From contig CAIJJH010000053.1 of the NCBI GenBank assembly GCA_903820955.1, positions 1 through 9,340 on the forward strand: a stretch of DNA of 9,340 nt, read 5' to 3'. Position numbers and translations under genes: made by a program. Of this stretch, positions 1 through 5,475 are shown piece after piece. The first letter of the stretch is position 1. The number at the start of each line of letters is the position of its first letter. The DNA comes from an uncultured Micrococcales bacterium. GTDB lineage: Bacteria > Actinomycetota > Actinomycetes > Actinomycetales > Microbacteriaceae. The notes beneath the pieces were generated by a model, which searched no databases, was not told the DNA's origin, and was given only the letters and a program-made list of their open reading frames with translations.

Positions 1-63
1 GCCGAGCAGACGCTCGCCACTGTTTATGATCGAATCGGGTTCCTAAGGTCTACCTGGCGCTAA
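1..63 (+). CDS. C-terminal end of a rightward gene, possibly GNAT acetyltransferase
   Basis: Frame 1 is open from the window edge to a TAA at 61-63 and encodes the tail AEQTLATVYDRIGFLRSTWR. The string VYDRIGF resembles the common ending of GNAT acetyltransferases (a Tyr followed by a Gly-Phe), but 20 residues are too few to be sure of the family. The stop overlaps the stop of the leftward gene that follows: the four bases CTAA at 60-63 serve both strands. A similar tail-to-tail junction occurs at 8544-8547, which makes a real gene end more believable. It could still be a chance open stretch. Confidence 0.4.
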   Translation, partial: AEQTLATVYDRIGFLRSTWR

Positions 64-758
64 AAAAGCAACGGGTTATTTGAGGGATTCTCCTTCGGCG
101 ACTTCCAATATCCTCCTGGCTTCACGATTTTGACTTGCGACTTTCTGCTTAGCGAAAGTTCGAGCGCTCGGTCTAGGCTCCCATAAACGAGAATCGCCTC
201 AGGTTGAATTTGTTCTTGAAGCAAGTGCGCACCTTGTGCGAAAATCTGGGCTGCATGCGCGTCTCTCACGGCACCGTAGCTACTTATCGCGATACAACTG
301 CCCCTTGCAATTCCAAGACCAACGAATTCCAAGTCAGAGAGAAGGACCCATCTAACCGCAGGAAGAACTCTGAGCCCGCGCGATACCCATGCGGCACCAA
401 CAGCTCGCGAATAGGCCGTATTTCTAATTCGTTGCCACCGCGCCATCCCAGGACTAATCGAAATATCAGGTGGAGTCACGCATTTGAATTGTGACAGCGG
501 TTCTACCCACTTCAGAGGATGCTGTACAACCGAGGCAAATGAATTGTCCCGTTTATAGTGATGAATTCCAATCTCTGAATGATTTACCGCCCTGCCTCGG
601 TCGTTGAAACTGACCAAATCAAAGGGCAGATCTTCTGTGGCGAAGAAGGGCAGGATTGAGATTTTATCTTCTGACTCGACAGGGTAATTTTCCGGATATC
701 CGGCGAACAGCTCTCCGAACATGAAACGCTCAAAACATGATTGAGGACTCAAATGCAT
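60..758 (-). CDS. DUF4417-like protein, third gene of the leftward cassette
   Basis: This 232-aa protein has no signal peptide or membrane helix. From about residue 66 onward it follows the pattern I associate with the DUF4417 family. There is HHYKRD (66-71), a TPPDIS strand (95-100) equivalent to the usual SPDFS, W108 and N113 before an Arg-Ala helix, VLPAVRW (131-137), a GSCIAISSYG segment (153-162), and PEAILVYGS (186-194). The biochemical role of DUF4417 is unknown; members often occur in phages and mobile or toxin-rich regions. The first 60 residues are not recognised. ATG at 758 is preceded by AAGG at 7-base spacing and lies 18 bases after the stop of the 186-aa gene, so the two are probably cotranscribed. 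Base composition is lower in G+C than in the rib genes. The family call comes from recalled patterns, not a search. Confidence 0.65.
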   Translation of the reverse strand: MHLSPQSCFERFMFGELFAGYPENYPVESEDKISILPFFATEDLPFDLVSFNDRGRAVNHSEIGIHHYKRDNSFASVVQHPLKWVEPLSQFKCVTPPDISISPGMARWQRIRNTAYSRAVGAAWVSRGLRVLPAVRWVLLSDLEFVGLGIARGSCIAISSYGAVRDAHAAQIFAQGAHLLQEQIQPEAILVYGSLDRALELSLSRKSQVKIVKPGGYWKSPKENPSNNPLLF

Positions 759-776
759 TAATCTGCCTTGGTTGAG

Positions 777-1337
777 CTAAATCGTGACCACCTCGCGCGA
801 ATAGACAATATTTTGAATCAAATCTGACTCGAAATATGAATCCAGTCGCTCGACGATCATCGGATTGAATTCATCTAGAAATTGAACCTTCAATGCCTCA
901 TCGTGCTGGCCCAATTTAGAAACGACTAGAAATCCTCCTGAAAGAACCAACAAGATTCCGATGTCAGACTCATAGACCCAGTTCAATGACCCACCATTAG
1001 TGCAAGTAGCTGTCTCACGAATCACCCGCACGGAAGTTATGACCATGCCAGATTTTTGTCGATAAACATTGCCTTGCGTCTTCGCTAATTCGACTTCTTC
1101 TCTCAGCGCGACATCTACATTGAGCGTAGACATCACTCCTTCAAAGTCTGCGATCGGGGAATCCTCTACGTCACCGAATAGCTCTACGTTTCCTGTCGAT
1201 GCGGATACGAATATGCGGGGGCTAATTAGGTACGAGGGCAAACCTGGGCCAGAGACAGATTCCAGTGTAGAACCCACTAGATTCACGAGGATCTCTTTGG
1301 CTGCAGAGCCAATGCTAGTTTTTATCATTTGTGCCAT
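777..1337 (-). CDS. Unrecognised 186-aa protein, candidate immunity protein
   Basis: I do not recognise the family. The 186 residues look like a soluble, mixed alpha/beta protein with alternating hydrophobic strands (LISPRIFVSAS near 37-47; IGILLVLSGGFLVV near 126-139) and an acidic C-terminal half. There is no signal peptide. The stretch around 126-139 is hydrophobic but reads as paired beta strands rather than a clear helix. ATG at 1337 begins two bases after the stop of the toxin-like gene and has AAGG six bases upstream (TTAAAA spacer), so translation is probably coupled. A second Met (codon 4) is an alternative start. Position directly downstream of a toxin-like gene is the only reason to suggest immunity. 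A structural or chaperone role in the same cassette is equally open. Confidence 0.7.
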   Translation of the reverse strand: MAQMIKTSIGSAAKEILVNLVGSTLESVSGPGLPSYLISPRIFVSASTGNVELFGDVEDSPIADFEGVMSTLNVDVALREEVELAKTQGNVYRQKSGMVITSVRVIRETATCTNGGSLNWVYESDIGILLVLSGGFLVVSKLGQHDEALKVQFLDEFNPMIVERLDSYFESDLIQNIVYSREVVTI

Positions 1338-1339
1338 TT

Positions 1340-1708
1340 TTAACCTTGTCTTTCTACGAAATGTACCTTGTATGGACGATTGCCTGGACCTTTGTGATTT
1401 ATGTCAATTGTTGGGCTGCCGTCGGAATGCGAACTTGGGCGAAATACCACACGCGAGCCATCTGGAAATGTTTTCATTACATCCCCACTCTTTGTTTTGC
1501 CTGGGTTGCCGCCTCTGCTGAGTTTTTCAAAAAAATCTCGCGCGGTCTTTTCTGGATTATCGACATACATTCGCCGAGCTATTGCACTTTTCCCAGGCAC
1601 ACCAAAGCGGCCTGATGGACTCAGCGGGTATTTCGAAGACAGCTCTTTAATGTTTGCGCTAAGGCTGCCAGTAGATGCCGAGTATCCGCCTCCACTTCCA
1701 TGTCCCAT
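1340..1708 (-). CDS. Stand-alone polymorphic-toxin-like C-terminal domain protein
   Basis: A small basic protein of 122 aa. It has a Gly/Ser-rich head (MGHGSGGGYSAS), then RRMYVDNPEKTARDFFEKLSRGG (45-67), a short linker, and a compact C-terminal unit with FPDGSRVVFR (81-90), SSHSDGSPTIDIN (92-104) and YKVHF (113-117). Residues DNP, FF..LS.GG, F.DG..V..R, S..GSP...IN and a closing K.HF match the arrangement I know from C-terminal toxin modules of large polymorphic/contact-dependent toxins in Firmicutes. Conserved R90, S93-S95, D103 and H116 are candidate active-site positions by inference. Unlike those toxins it has no delivery domain, signal peptide or repeats, so it may be a toxin cartridge, an orphan tip or a domesticated form. 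It is the first gene of a leftward operon, with an ideal SD five bases before the ATG. Confidence 0.65.
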   Translation of the reverse strand: MGHGSGGGYSASTGSLSANIKELSSKYPLSPSGRFGVPGKSAIARRMYVDNPEKTARDFFEKLSRGGNPGKTKSGDVMKTFPDGSRVVFRPSSHSDGSPTIDINHKGPGNRPYKVHFVERQG

Positions 1709-1713
1709 AATTT

Positions 1714-1720
1714 CACCTCC
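1714..1720 (-). promoter_or_regulatory. Perfect SD of the toxin-like gene
   Basis: Read on the minus strand the bases are GGAGGTG, followed by AAATT and the ATG at 1708. This is the strongest anti-SD match in the window. It fixes the start of the 122-aa protein and argues that the leftward reading is the real one here, not the overlapping rightward open frames at 1331-1736. Confidence 0.8.
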
Positions 1721-1739
1721 TATGATTTCTTCTTAGAAT

Positions 1740-1960
1740 CACGTTATCTAATGAGTCAGACATCGTTTCCGAATAAAGTCCCGAATGAGCGCCCGCAAAT
1801 CTGACTCGCTAACTGAGAACCCGCGAGTTTATTGGCTTGCAACCCGTTGGCCTGTGCATAACTATGTGGATAACTAATATTTGGACCGCCTTCCGACCTG
1901 TTGGATCGGAATACTTTCCCAAAAACCTTTGTTTTCTGGGATGATTGACAAGCAATACAA
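1740..1960. other. Intergenic region between the toxin-like cassette and the rib leader
   Basis: No convincing gene lies here. It should hold the promoters of both the leftward cassette and the rightward rib operon, but neither is clear. An 8-base perfect inverted repeat (GAGTCAGA at 1753-1760, TCTGACTC at 1800-1807, 39-base spacer) could be an operator or chance. ACTCGC (1804-1809) and GCGAGT (1823-1828) could form a weak stem. A tandem 12-mer with a DnaA box occupies 1853-1876. It is followed by a -10-like TAATAT at 1875-1880 that has no good -35 at normal spacing. Confidence 0.5.
1853..1876. repeat. Tandem 12-mer with consensus DnaA box
   Basis: TGTGCATAACTA (1853-1864) is followed directly by TGTGGATAACTA (1865-1876); the copies agree at 11 of 12 positions. 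TGTGGATAA at 1865-1873 is the exact complement of the consensus DnaA box TTATCCACA, and the first copy differs from it by one base. Two head-to-tail boxes with 12-base phasing resemble the arrangement at replication origins and DnaA-titrating or DnaA-regulated sites. No dnaA, dnaN or AT-rich unwinding element is present, so this is not evidence of oriC. It may affect the rib or cassette promoter. Confidence 0.6.
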
Positions 1961-2086
1961 GTTCTTCGGGGTCAGTGTAAATCTGAGCCGGCGGTTATAG
2001 TCCGCGACCCGACGTGGTTTTACTTCACGGCGGTTGAACTGGTGAAACTCCAGTACCGACGGTTAAAGTCCGGATGGGAGAAGAAC
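1961..2086 (+). promoter_or_regulatory. FMN riboswitch (RFN element)
   Basis: The leader contains the hallmark RFN segments in order: a GGGGTC...GTGTAAATCTGAGCC region, GGCGGTTATAGTCCGCGACCC (split here as GGCGGTTATAGTCC and GCGACCC), a variable hairpin CGTG/CACG near 2012-2029, CTGGTGAAACTCCAG, ACCGACGGTTAAAGTCC and GGATGGGAGAAG. The closing stem P1 is a perfect seven-base pair GTTCTTC (1961-1967) with GAAGAAC (2080-2086). By established knowledge this aptamer binds FMN and turns off riboflavin genes. An in-frame ATG at 2074 lies inside the aptamer and is not the ribD start. Confidence 0.96.
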
Positions 2087-2127
2087 GAGGTCGCTGCGCG
2101 TTCGCGCTGCGGCTAGGCCTCATGCCT

Positions 2128-2156
2128 GCCACCCCGAAGACGATTCGAGGAGTGGC
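2128..2156 (+). promoter_or_regulatory. Expression platform: SD-sequestering hairpin of ribD
   Basis: GCCAC (2128-2132) pairs with GTGGC (2152-2156) and CC (2134-2135) with GG (2149-2150), burying the ribD SD GAGGAG (2147-2152) five bases before the ATG. No run of T follows, so control is probably at translation initiation rather than termination. The 5' arm and loop, ACCCCGAAGA (2131-2140), is an exact ten-base complement of TCTTCGGGGT (1963-1972) in the aptamer's P1 strand, so P1 and this hairpin can only be kept or opened together. A second GC-rich hairpin (core 2092-2111) lies between aptamer and platform. Confidence 0.7.
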
Positions 2157-2157
2157 T

Positions 2158-3165
2158 ATGAACCAGGTTTATGAGAACGCGATGCGTCGCGCGCTCGAAC
2201 TTGCGCTACTCGGGCCAGCTTGGGGTGTTAATCCGCAGGTTGGTGCCGTCATTCTCGATGCTTCGGGCTCGATCATTGCCGAAGGCTTCCACAATGGAGC
2301 CGGCACGCCTCACGCAGAGGTTGATGCGTTGTCAAAACTTTCTGTTGTTCCTACGGGTTCGACTGCTGTTGTGACTCTTGAGCCATGCAACCACACCGGC
2401 AAGACTGGGCCGTGCGCGCAGGCGCTTGTTGATGCGGGTGTTTCAAAGGTCGTCTATGCCGTGACCGATCCGGGTCAGGAATCTTCCGGGGGGTCTTCTA
2501 CGTTGAAGGCAGCTGGCGTTGAGGTTGTTGCTGGTGTTTTGGAAGCCGAAGGGCTCGCGCTTGTCGAGAAGTGGATGTGGTTTGCCTCTCACGGAACCCC
2601 TTGGGTGACTTTGAAGTGGGCTTCGTCGCTTGATGGCAGGGCTGCTGCCGATGACGGAACTTCTAAGTGGATCTCTGGGCCGGAGTCTCGAGCCGAATCC
2701 CACCTTCGCCGCTCAAATGCCGATGCGATCTTGGTTGGCACCGGAACGGTTTTGGCCGATGACCCAGAGTTGACCGCTCGCAAGCCAGATGGTTCTTTGT
2801 ATTCGCACCAACCGCTGCGAGTGGTTATTGGGTCGTCCACGTTGCCCGAAGATTCTCGAATCTTTAACGCGGACGCGTCCACGTTGGTTTTGAACACACA
2901 CGACCTTGATTCGGTGCTCTCGACTCTCGGTTCGCAGGGCGTGAAAGAGCTTTGGGTTGAGGGTGGGCCAACCGTTGCTTCGAAGTTCGTTGCTTCGGGT
3001 TTGGTGAATGAATACCTGGTCTATTTGGCACCAAAGGTTTTGGGCGGCTCGAGGGTCGCTTTGCAAGACGTCGGGGTTGGCAGCATGCCGGCTTCGATTG
3101 ACTTGCGTTTTGAGTCGGTCACCCGTTTGGGCGACGACATTTTGATTAGGGCAAGAGGTAAGTAA
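2158..3165 (+). CDS. ribD: RibD: bifunctional deaminase/reductase of riboflavin synthesis
   Basis: RibD deaminates the pyrimidine product of GTP cyclohydrolase II and then reduces its ribosyl side chain with NADPH, in the cytosol. The chosen start, ATG 2158, gives 335 aa, a normal family length, and has GAGGAG five bases upstream. A longer in-frame start at 2074 would lie inside the riboswitch. The N-terminal deaminase (about 1-140) shows VNPQVGAVI (24-32), zinc ligand H52 and catalytic E54 in PHAEVDA, and cysteine ligands C77 and C86 in PCNHTGKTGPC. The reductase domain begins near 148, with TLKWASSLDGR (151-161), ADAILVGTGTVLADDP (188-203) and a late WVEGGPTVASKF segment. It heads the operon and overlaps ribE by one base. 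Its third codon positions are richer in T than those of ribE-ribH. Confidence 0.96.
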   Translation: MNQVYENAMRRALELALLGPAWGVNPQVGAVILDASGSIIAEGFHNGAGTPHAEVDALSKLSVVPTGSTAVVTLEPCNHTGKTGPCAQALVDAGVSKVVYAVTDPGQESSGGSSTLKAAGVEVVAGVLEAEGLALVEKWMWFASHGTPWVTLKWASSLDGRAAADDGTSKWISGPESRAESHLRRSNADAILVGTGTVLADDPELTARKPDGSLYSHQPLRVVIGSSTLPEDSRIFNADASTLVLNTHDLDSVLSTLGSQGVKELWVEGGPTVASKFVASGLVNEYLVYLAPKVLGGSRVALQDVGVGSMPASIDLRFESVTRLGDDILIRARGK

Positions 3166-3758
3166 TGTTCACCGGAATCATTGAAGAACTAGGCACTGTC
3201 ACTCACATCGAGAAGCAGTTGGATGCCAAGCGCATCACGATTGAGGGCCCGTTGGTCACCTCAGACATCAAGCGCGGCGACTCGATCTCGGTTTCTGGCG
3301 CCTGCCTAACCGCCGTCGAACTGGTTGGCGACAAGTTCACCGCCGATGTCATGGACGAGACGCTCAAGATGACCTCGCTCGATGGCCTGAAGGTGGGCGA
3401 CAAGGTCAACCTCGAGCGCGCGATGAACGCGAGCACCCGCTTCGGCGGCCACATGGTTTTGGGTCACGTCGATGGCGTTGGGATCATTCGAAGCCGAGAC
3501 CTTTCTGAGCACTGGGAATGGGTTCGCGTTGAGGTGCCGGCTCCGCTCATGCGCTACATCGTACTCAAGGGCTCGATCACCATCGACGGTGTTTCGCTGA
3601 CAGTCAACGAAATCGGCGACGACTTCATCGGGCTTTCGCTGATTCCAGAAACCCTGCGCCTCACCACCCTCGGCTCGAAACGAGCAGAAGACAAGGTCAA
3701 CCTAGAAGTTGACATCATGGCAAAACACATCGAACGCCTCATGGAAGGCAAAAACTAA
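3165..3758 (+). CDS. ribE: RibE: riboflavin synthase alpha chain
   Basis: The enzyme disproportionates two molecules of 6,7-dimethyl-8-ribityllumazine to riboflavin and the pyrimidine precursor; the family acts as a homotrimer. The 197 residues form the expected internal duplication. The first barrel starts MFTGIIEELGTV and contains GACLTAVEL (45-53), ETLKMTSL (65-72) and FGGHMVLGHVDG (93-104). The second has GSITIDGVSLTVNEI (136-150), PETLRLTTL (161-169) and KVNLEVDIMAKHIERL (177-192). All landmarks and the length are normal. The ATG shares its A with the ribD stop (TAATG), AGAGG lies just upstream, and the stop again shares a base with the ribBA start, so translation is probably coupled through the operon. 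The gene is called ribC in some species. Confidence 0.97.
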   Translation: MFTGIIEELGTVTHIEKQLDAKRITIEGPLVTSDIKRGDSISVSGACLTAVELVGDKFTADVMDETLKMTSLDGLKVGDKVNLERAMNASTRFGGHMVLGHVDGVGIIRSRDLSEHWEWVRVEVPAPLMRYIVLKGSITIDGVSLTVNEIGDDFIGLSLIPETLRLTTLGSKRAEDKVNLEVDIMAKHIERLMEGKN

Positions 3759-4996
3759 TGGCACTATCAACGATTGAACAAGCACTAGACGCTCTTCGGG
3801 CAGGCAAGCCGGTTTTGGTAGCCGACGACGAAGGACGCGAAAACGAGGGCGACGCGATCATCGCGGCCGAACTGGTTGACGAGCAGTGGATGGCCTGGAT
3901 CGTTCGCAACACCACCGGCTTTTTGTGCGTGCCAATGGAGGAGGCTCGTGCCAACGAGCTCGAGCTGCCCCTGATGACCACCAATAACCAGGACCCACAC
4001 TTCACCAGCTACACGATCACCGTGGACGCAGCCAACCGACGCTCAACCGGAGTTTCGGCTGTTGACCGTGCCAACACAGCCAATGTGTTGGCCGACCCGA
4101 ACTCTGGCCCGGCACACCTGATTCGCCCGGGCCACATGGTTCCGCTTCGCGCACACCCGCACGGAGTCAAGGGTCGCCGTGGTCACACCGAGGCTTCGGT
4201 CGACCTTTTGAAGCTCGCCGGCTTGCAGCCAGTGGCCGTTATCGGCGAAATGGTTTCGGCCGATGGTTCGATGATGCGAATGCCAGAACTTGAGACGGTC
4301 GGCCTTCGCGAAGGGCTGCCGGTTGTCACCGTTGAGCAGATCGCTCGCTACCTTGAAGATCAGCACATCGAGCACGTTCACAACCCGGTGAACCGAATTC
4401 GTTTCGAGGCCGAGGCGAATGTGCCAACCACTCACGGAAACTTCAGGATTCGCGGTTACTACGACATCAAGACCCAGGCCGACCACGTCGCCATCATTTC
4501 GGGTAATCCGACCGGAGAAAACGTCCTGGTTCGTATGCACTCCGAGTGCATCACGGGTGAAGCCTTCGGGTCACTGAAGTGCGAGTGCGGGCCCCAGCTC
4601 GACTTCGCACTCGACGCGATTGCAAAAGACCCGAAGGGTGGCATCGTGATCTACCTTCGCGGCCAGGAGGGCCGAGGAATCGGTTTGCTCAACAAGCTCA
4701 AGGCTTACGCTTTGCAAGAGAAGGGTTTAGACACTGTCGAAGCCAACCTTGCCCTCGGCTTGCCTTCGGAGAACCGCGAGTACGGCGCTGCAGTCAGCAT
4801 CTTGCGCGACCTCGGGGTCAAAAGCGTTCGCCTTATGACCAACAACCCGGCCAAGAGTTTCTTCTTGACCGAAGCCGGAATTCCAGTCAACGTGTTCGTG
4901 CCGGTAATCGTCGGCCAGGTCGCAGAGAACGCGAGCTACCTCGAAACCAAACGTGAAAAGATGGGTCACCTAATCCCAGAAGGAGAAACCAAATGA
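3758..4996 (+). CDS. ribBA: RibBA: DHBP synthase fused to GTP cyclohydrolase II
   Basis: One 412-aa chain supplies both precursor branches. The N-terminal half makes 3,4-dihydroxy-2-butanone 4-phosphate from ribulose 5-phosphate. It shows [10 protein letters not shown] (23-32, acidic metal/substrate loop), a TGVSAVDRA segment (97-105), [24 protein letters not shown] around 123-146 with H143, and MMRMPEL (172-178). The C-terminal half is GTP cyclohydrolase [16 protein letters not shown] (259-272) and KCECG (274-278) give zinc cysteines C264, C275 and C277. [10 protein letters not shown] (301-310), the Tyr-containing [14 protein letters not shown] (340-353) and MTNNPAK (360-366) follow. Both active sites look intact. 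ATG 3758 shares a base with the ribE stop and has GAAGG upstream; the 3' end overlaps ribH by four bases (ATGA). Confidence 0.97.
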   Translation: MALSTIEQALDALRAGKPVLVADDEGRENEGDAIIAAELVDEQWMAWIVRNTTGFLCVPMEEARANELELPLMTTNNQDPHFTSYTITVDAANRRSTGVSAVDRANTANVLADPNSGPAHLIRPGHMVPLRAHPHGVKGRRGHTEASVDLLKLAGLQPVAVIGEMVSADGSMMRMPELETVGLREGLPVVTVEQIARYLEDQHIEHVHNPVNRIRFEAEANVPTTHGNFRIRGYYDIKTQADHVAIISGNPTGENVLVRMHSECITGEAFGSLKCECGPQLDFALDAIAKDPKGGIVIYLRGQEGRGIGLLNKLKAYALQEKGLDTVEANLALGLPSENREYGAAVSILRDLGVKSVRLMTNNPAKSFFLTEAGIPVNVFVPVIVGQVAENASYLETKREKMGHLIPEGETK

Positions 4997-5454
4997 GCGG
5001 CGCTGGAGCACCGAAACTAACCGTGGACGCATCTGGCCTCGCGGTCACGATCTGCGTCACCTCTTGGCACACCGAGATCACCGGCGGACTCCTGGCCGGC
5101 GCAGAACGCGCGCTTCAGGAAGCCGGCAACGACACCTACTCGATCATGAGGGTCCCCGGAGCCTTTGAACTCCCACTAGCAGCCCAGTACGCGATCCAAG
5201 ACGGCGCCGAAGTGGTCATTGCACTTGGCGTTGTGATTCGCGGCGGAACCCCGCACTTCGAATACGTCTGCAACGCGGTAACCGACGGCCTAACCCGAGT
5301 GCAACTCGACACCGGTGTGCCAATTGGCTTCGGTGTGCTCACGGTTGACGACGAAAAGCAGGCTCTCGACCGCTCAGGGCTCGAAGGCTCGAAAGAAGAC
5401 AAGGGTGCCGAAGCCGTAGAGGCAGCGGTTGCGATGGCTAGACTGAAGCCGTAA
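4993..5454 (+). CDS. ribH: RibH: 6,7-dimethyl-8-ribityllumazine synthase
   Basis: The 153-aa enzyme condenses DHBP with the ribitylamino-pyrimidine to give the lumazine substrate of RibE; family members assemble as pentamers or icosahedral shells. Visible landmarks are SWHTEIT (24-30; the Trp-His that contacts the pyrimidine), VPGAFELP (54-61), [16 protein letters not shown] (77-92) with the acid/base histidine H88, GFGVLT (112-117) and R127 in ALDRSG. Length is normal. The start overlaps the ribBA stop as ATGA, with AGAAGGAG upstream. The C-terminal codons AAG CCG TAA form the left arm of a hairpin that reaches the start of the next gene, so the end of this gene also has a regulatory reading. 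Confidence 0.96.
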   Translation: MSGAGAPKLTVDASGLAVTICVTSWHTEITGGLLAGAERALQEAGNDTYSIMRVPGAFELPLAAQYAIQDGAEVVIALGVVIRGGTPHFEYVCNAVTDGLTRVQLDTGVPIGFGVLTVDDEKQALDRSGLEGSKEDKGAEAVEAAVAMARLKP

Positions 5455-5475
5455 ACCTGACGAAAGGTACGGCTT
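5446..5475 (+). promoter_or_regulatory. Hairpin across the ribH stop and the SD of the next gene
   Basis: AAGCCGT (5446-5452) pairs perfectly with ACGGCTT (5469-5475), and inside it ACCT (5455-5458) pairs with AGGT (5465-5468) around the loop GACGAA; the only unpaired bases in the stem are AA at 5453-5454. The 3' arm contains the AAAGG SD and the first base of the TTG start of the membrane-protein gene. A ribosome ending ribH at 5452-5454 would melt the stem, so coupling is the simplest reading. Only three T's follow, so termination is less likely. Confidence 0.55.

Noticed and set aside
1..59. tRNA 3' end as an integration site for the cassette
   Set aside because: GATCGAATCGGG loosely resembles a T-arm, but no T-stem pairing or acceptor stem is found, and the reading frame to TAA explains the bases better.
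1069..1736. Rightward open frames over the toxin-like and 186-aa genes
   Set aside because: They overlap the leftward genes, which have SDs, tight operon spacing and a recognisable domain. The rightward products are Cys/Ser/Pro-rich without family features.
1804..1832. ACTCGC/GCGAGT stem followed by TTTATT as a terminator
   Set aside because: The stem is six bases with a 13-base loop, and the T-run is interrupted. It is not convincing in either direction.
1865..1873. The DnaA box as evidence of the replication origin
   Set aside because: Only two boxes are present and there is no dnaA, dnaN, gyrB or clear AT-rich unwinding region nearby.
1945..1950. TTGACA as the -35 of the rib operon
   Set aside because: A -10 at 16-18 bases would fall in the GGGGTC of the aptamer (about 1967-1974) and transcription would then start inside the riboswitch. 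TACAAG at 1956-1961 is far too close.
2074..2157. N-terminal extension of RibD from the ATG at 2074
   Set aside because: That ATG is in the conserved GGATGGGAG of the riboswitch and has no SD. The extension is not family-like, and ATG 2158 has GAGGAG at ideal spacing.
4579..4956. Arg-rich frame inside ribBA
   Set aside because: It is a GC-rich shadow frame of the GTP cyclohydrolase II domain, whose motifs are intact in the ribBA frame.
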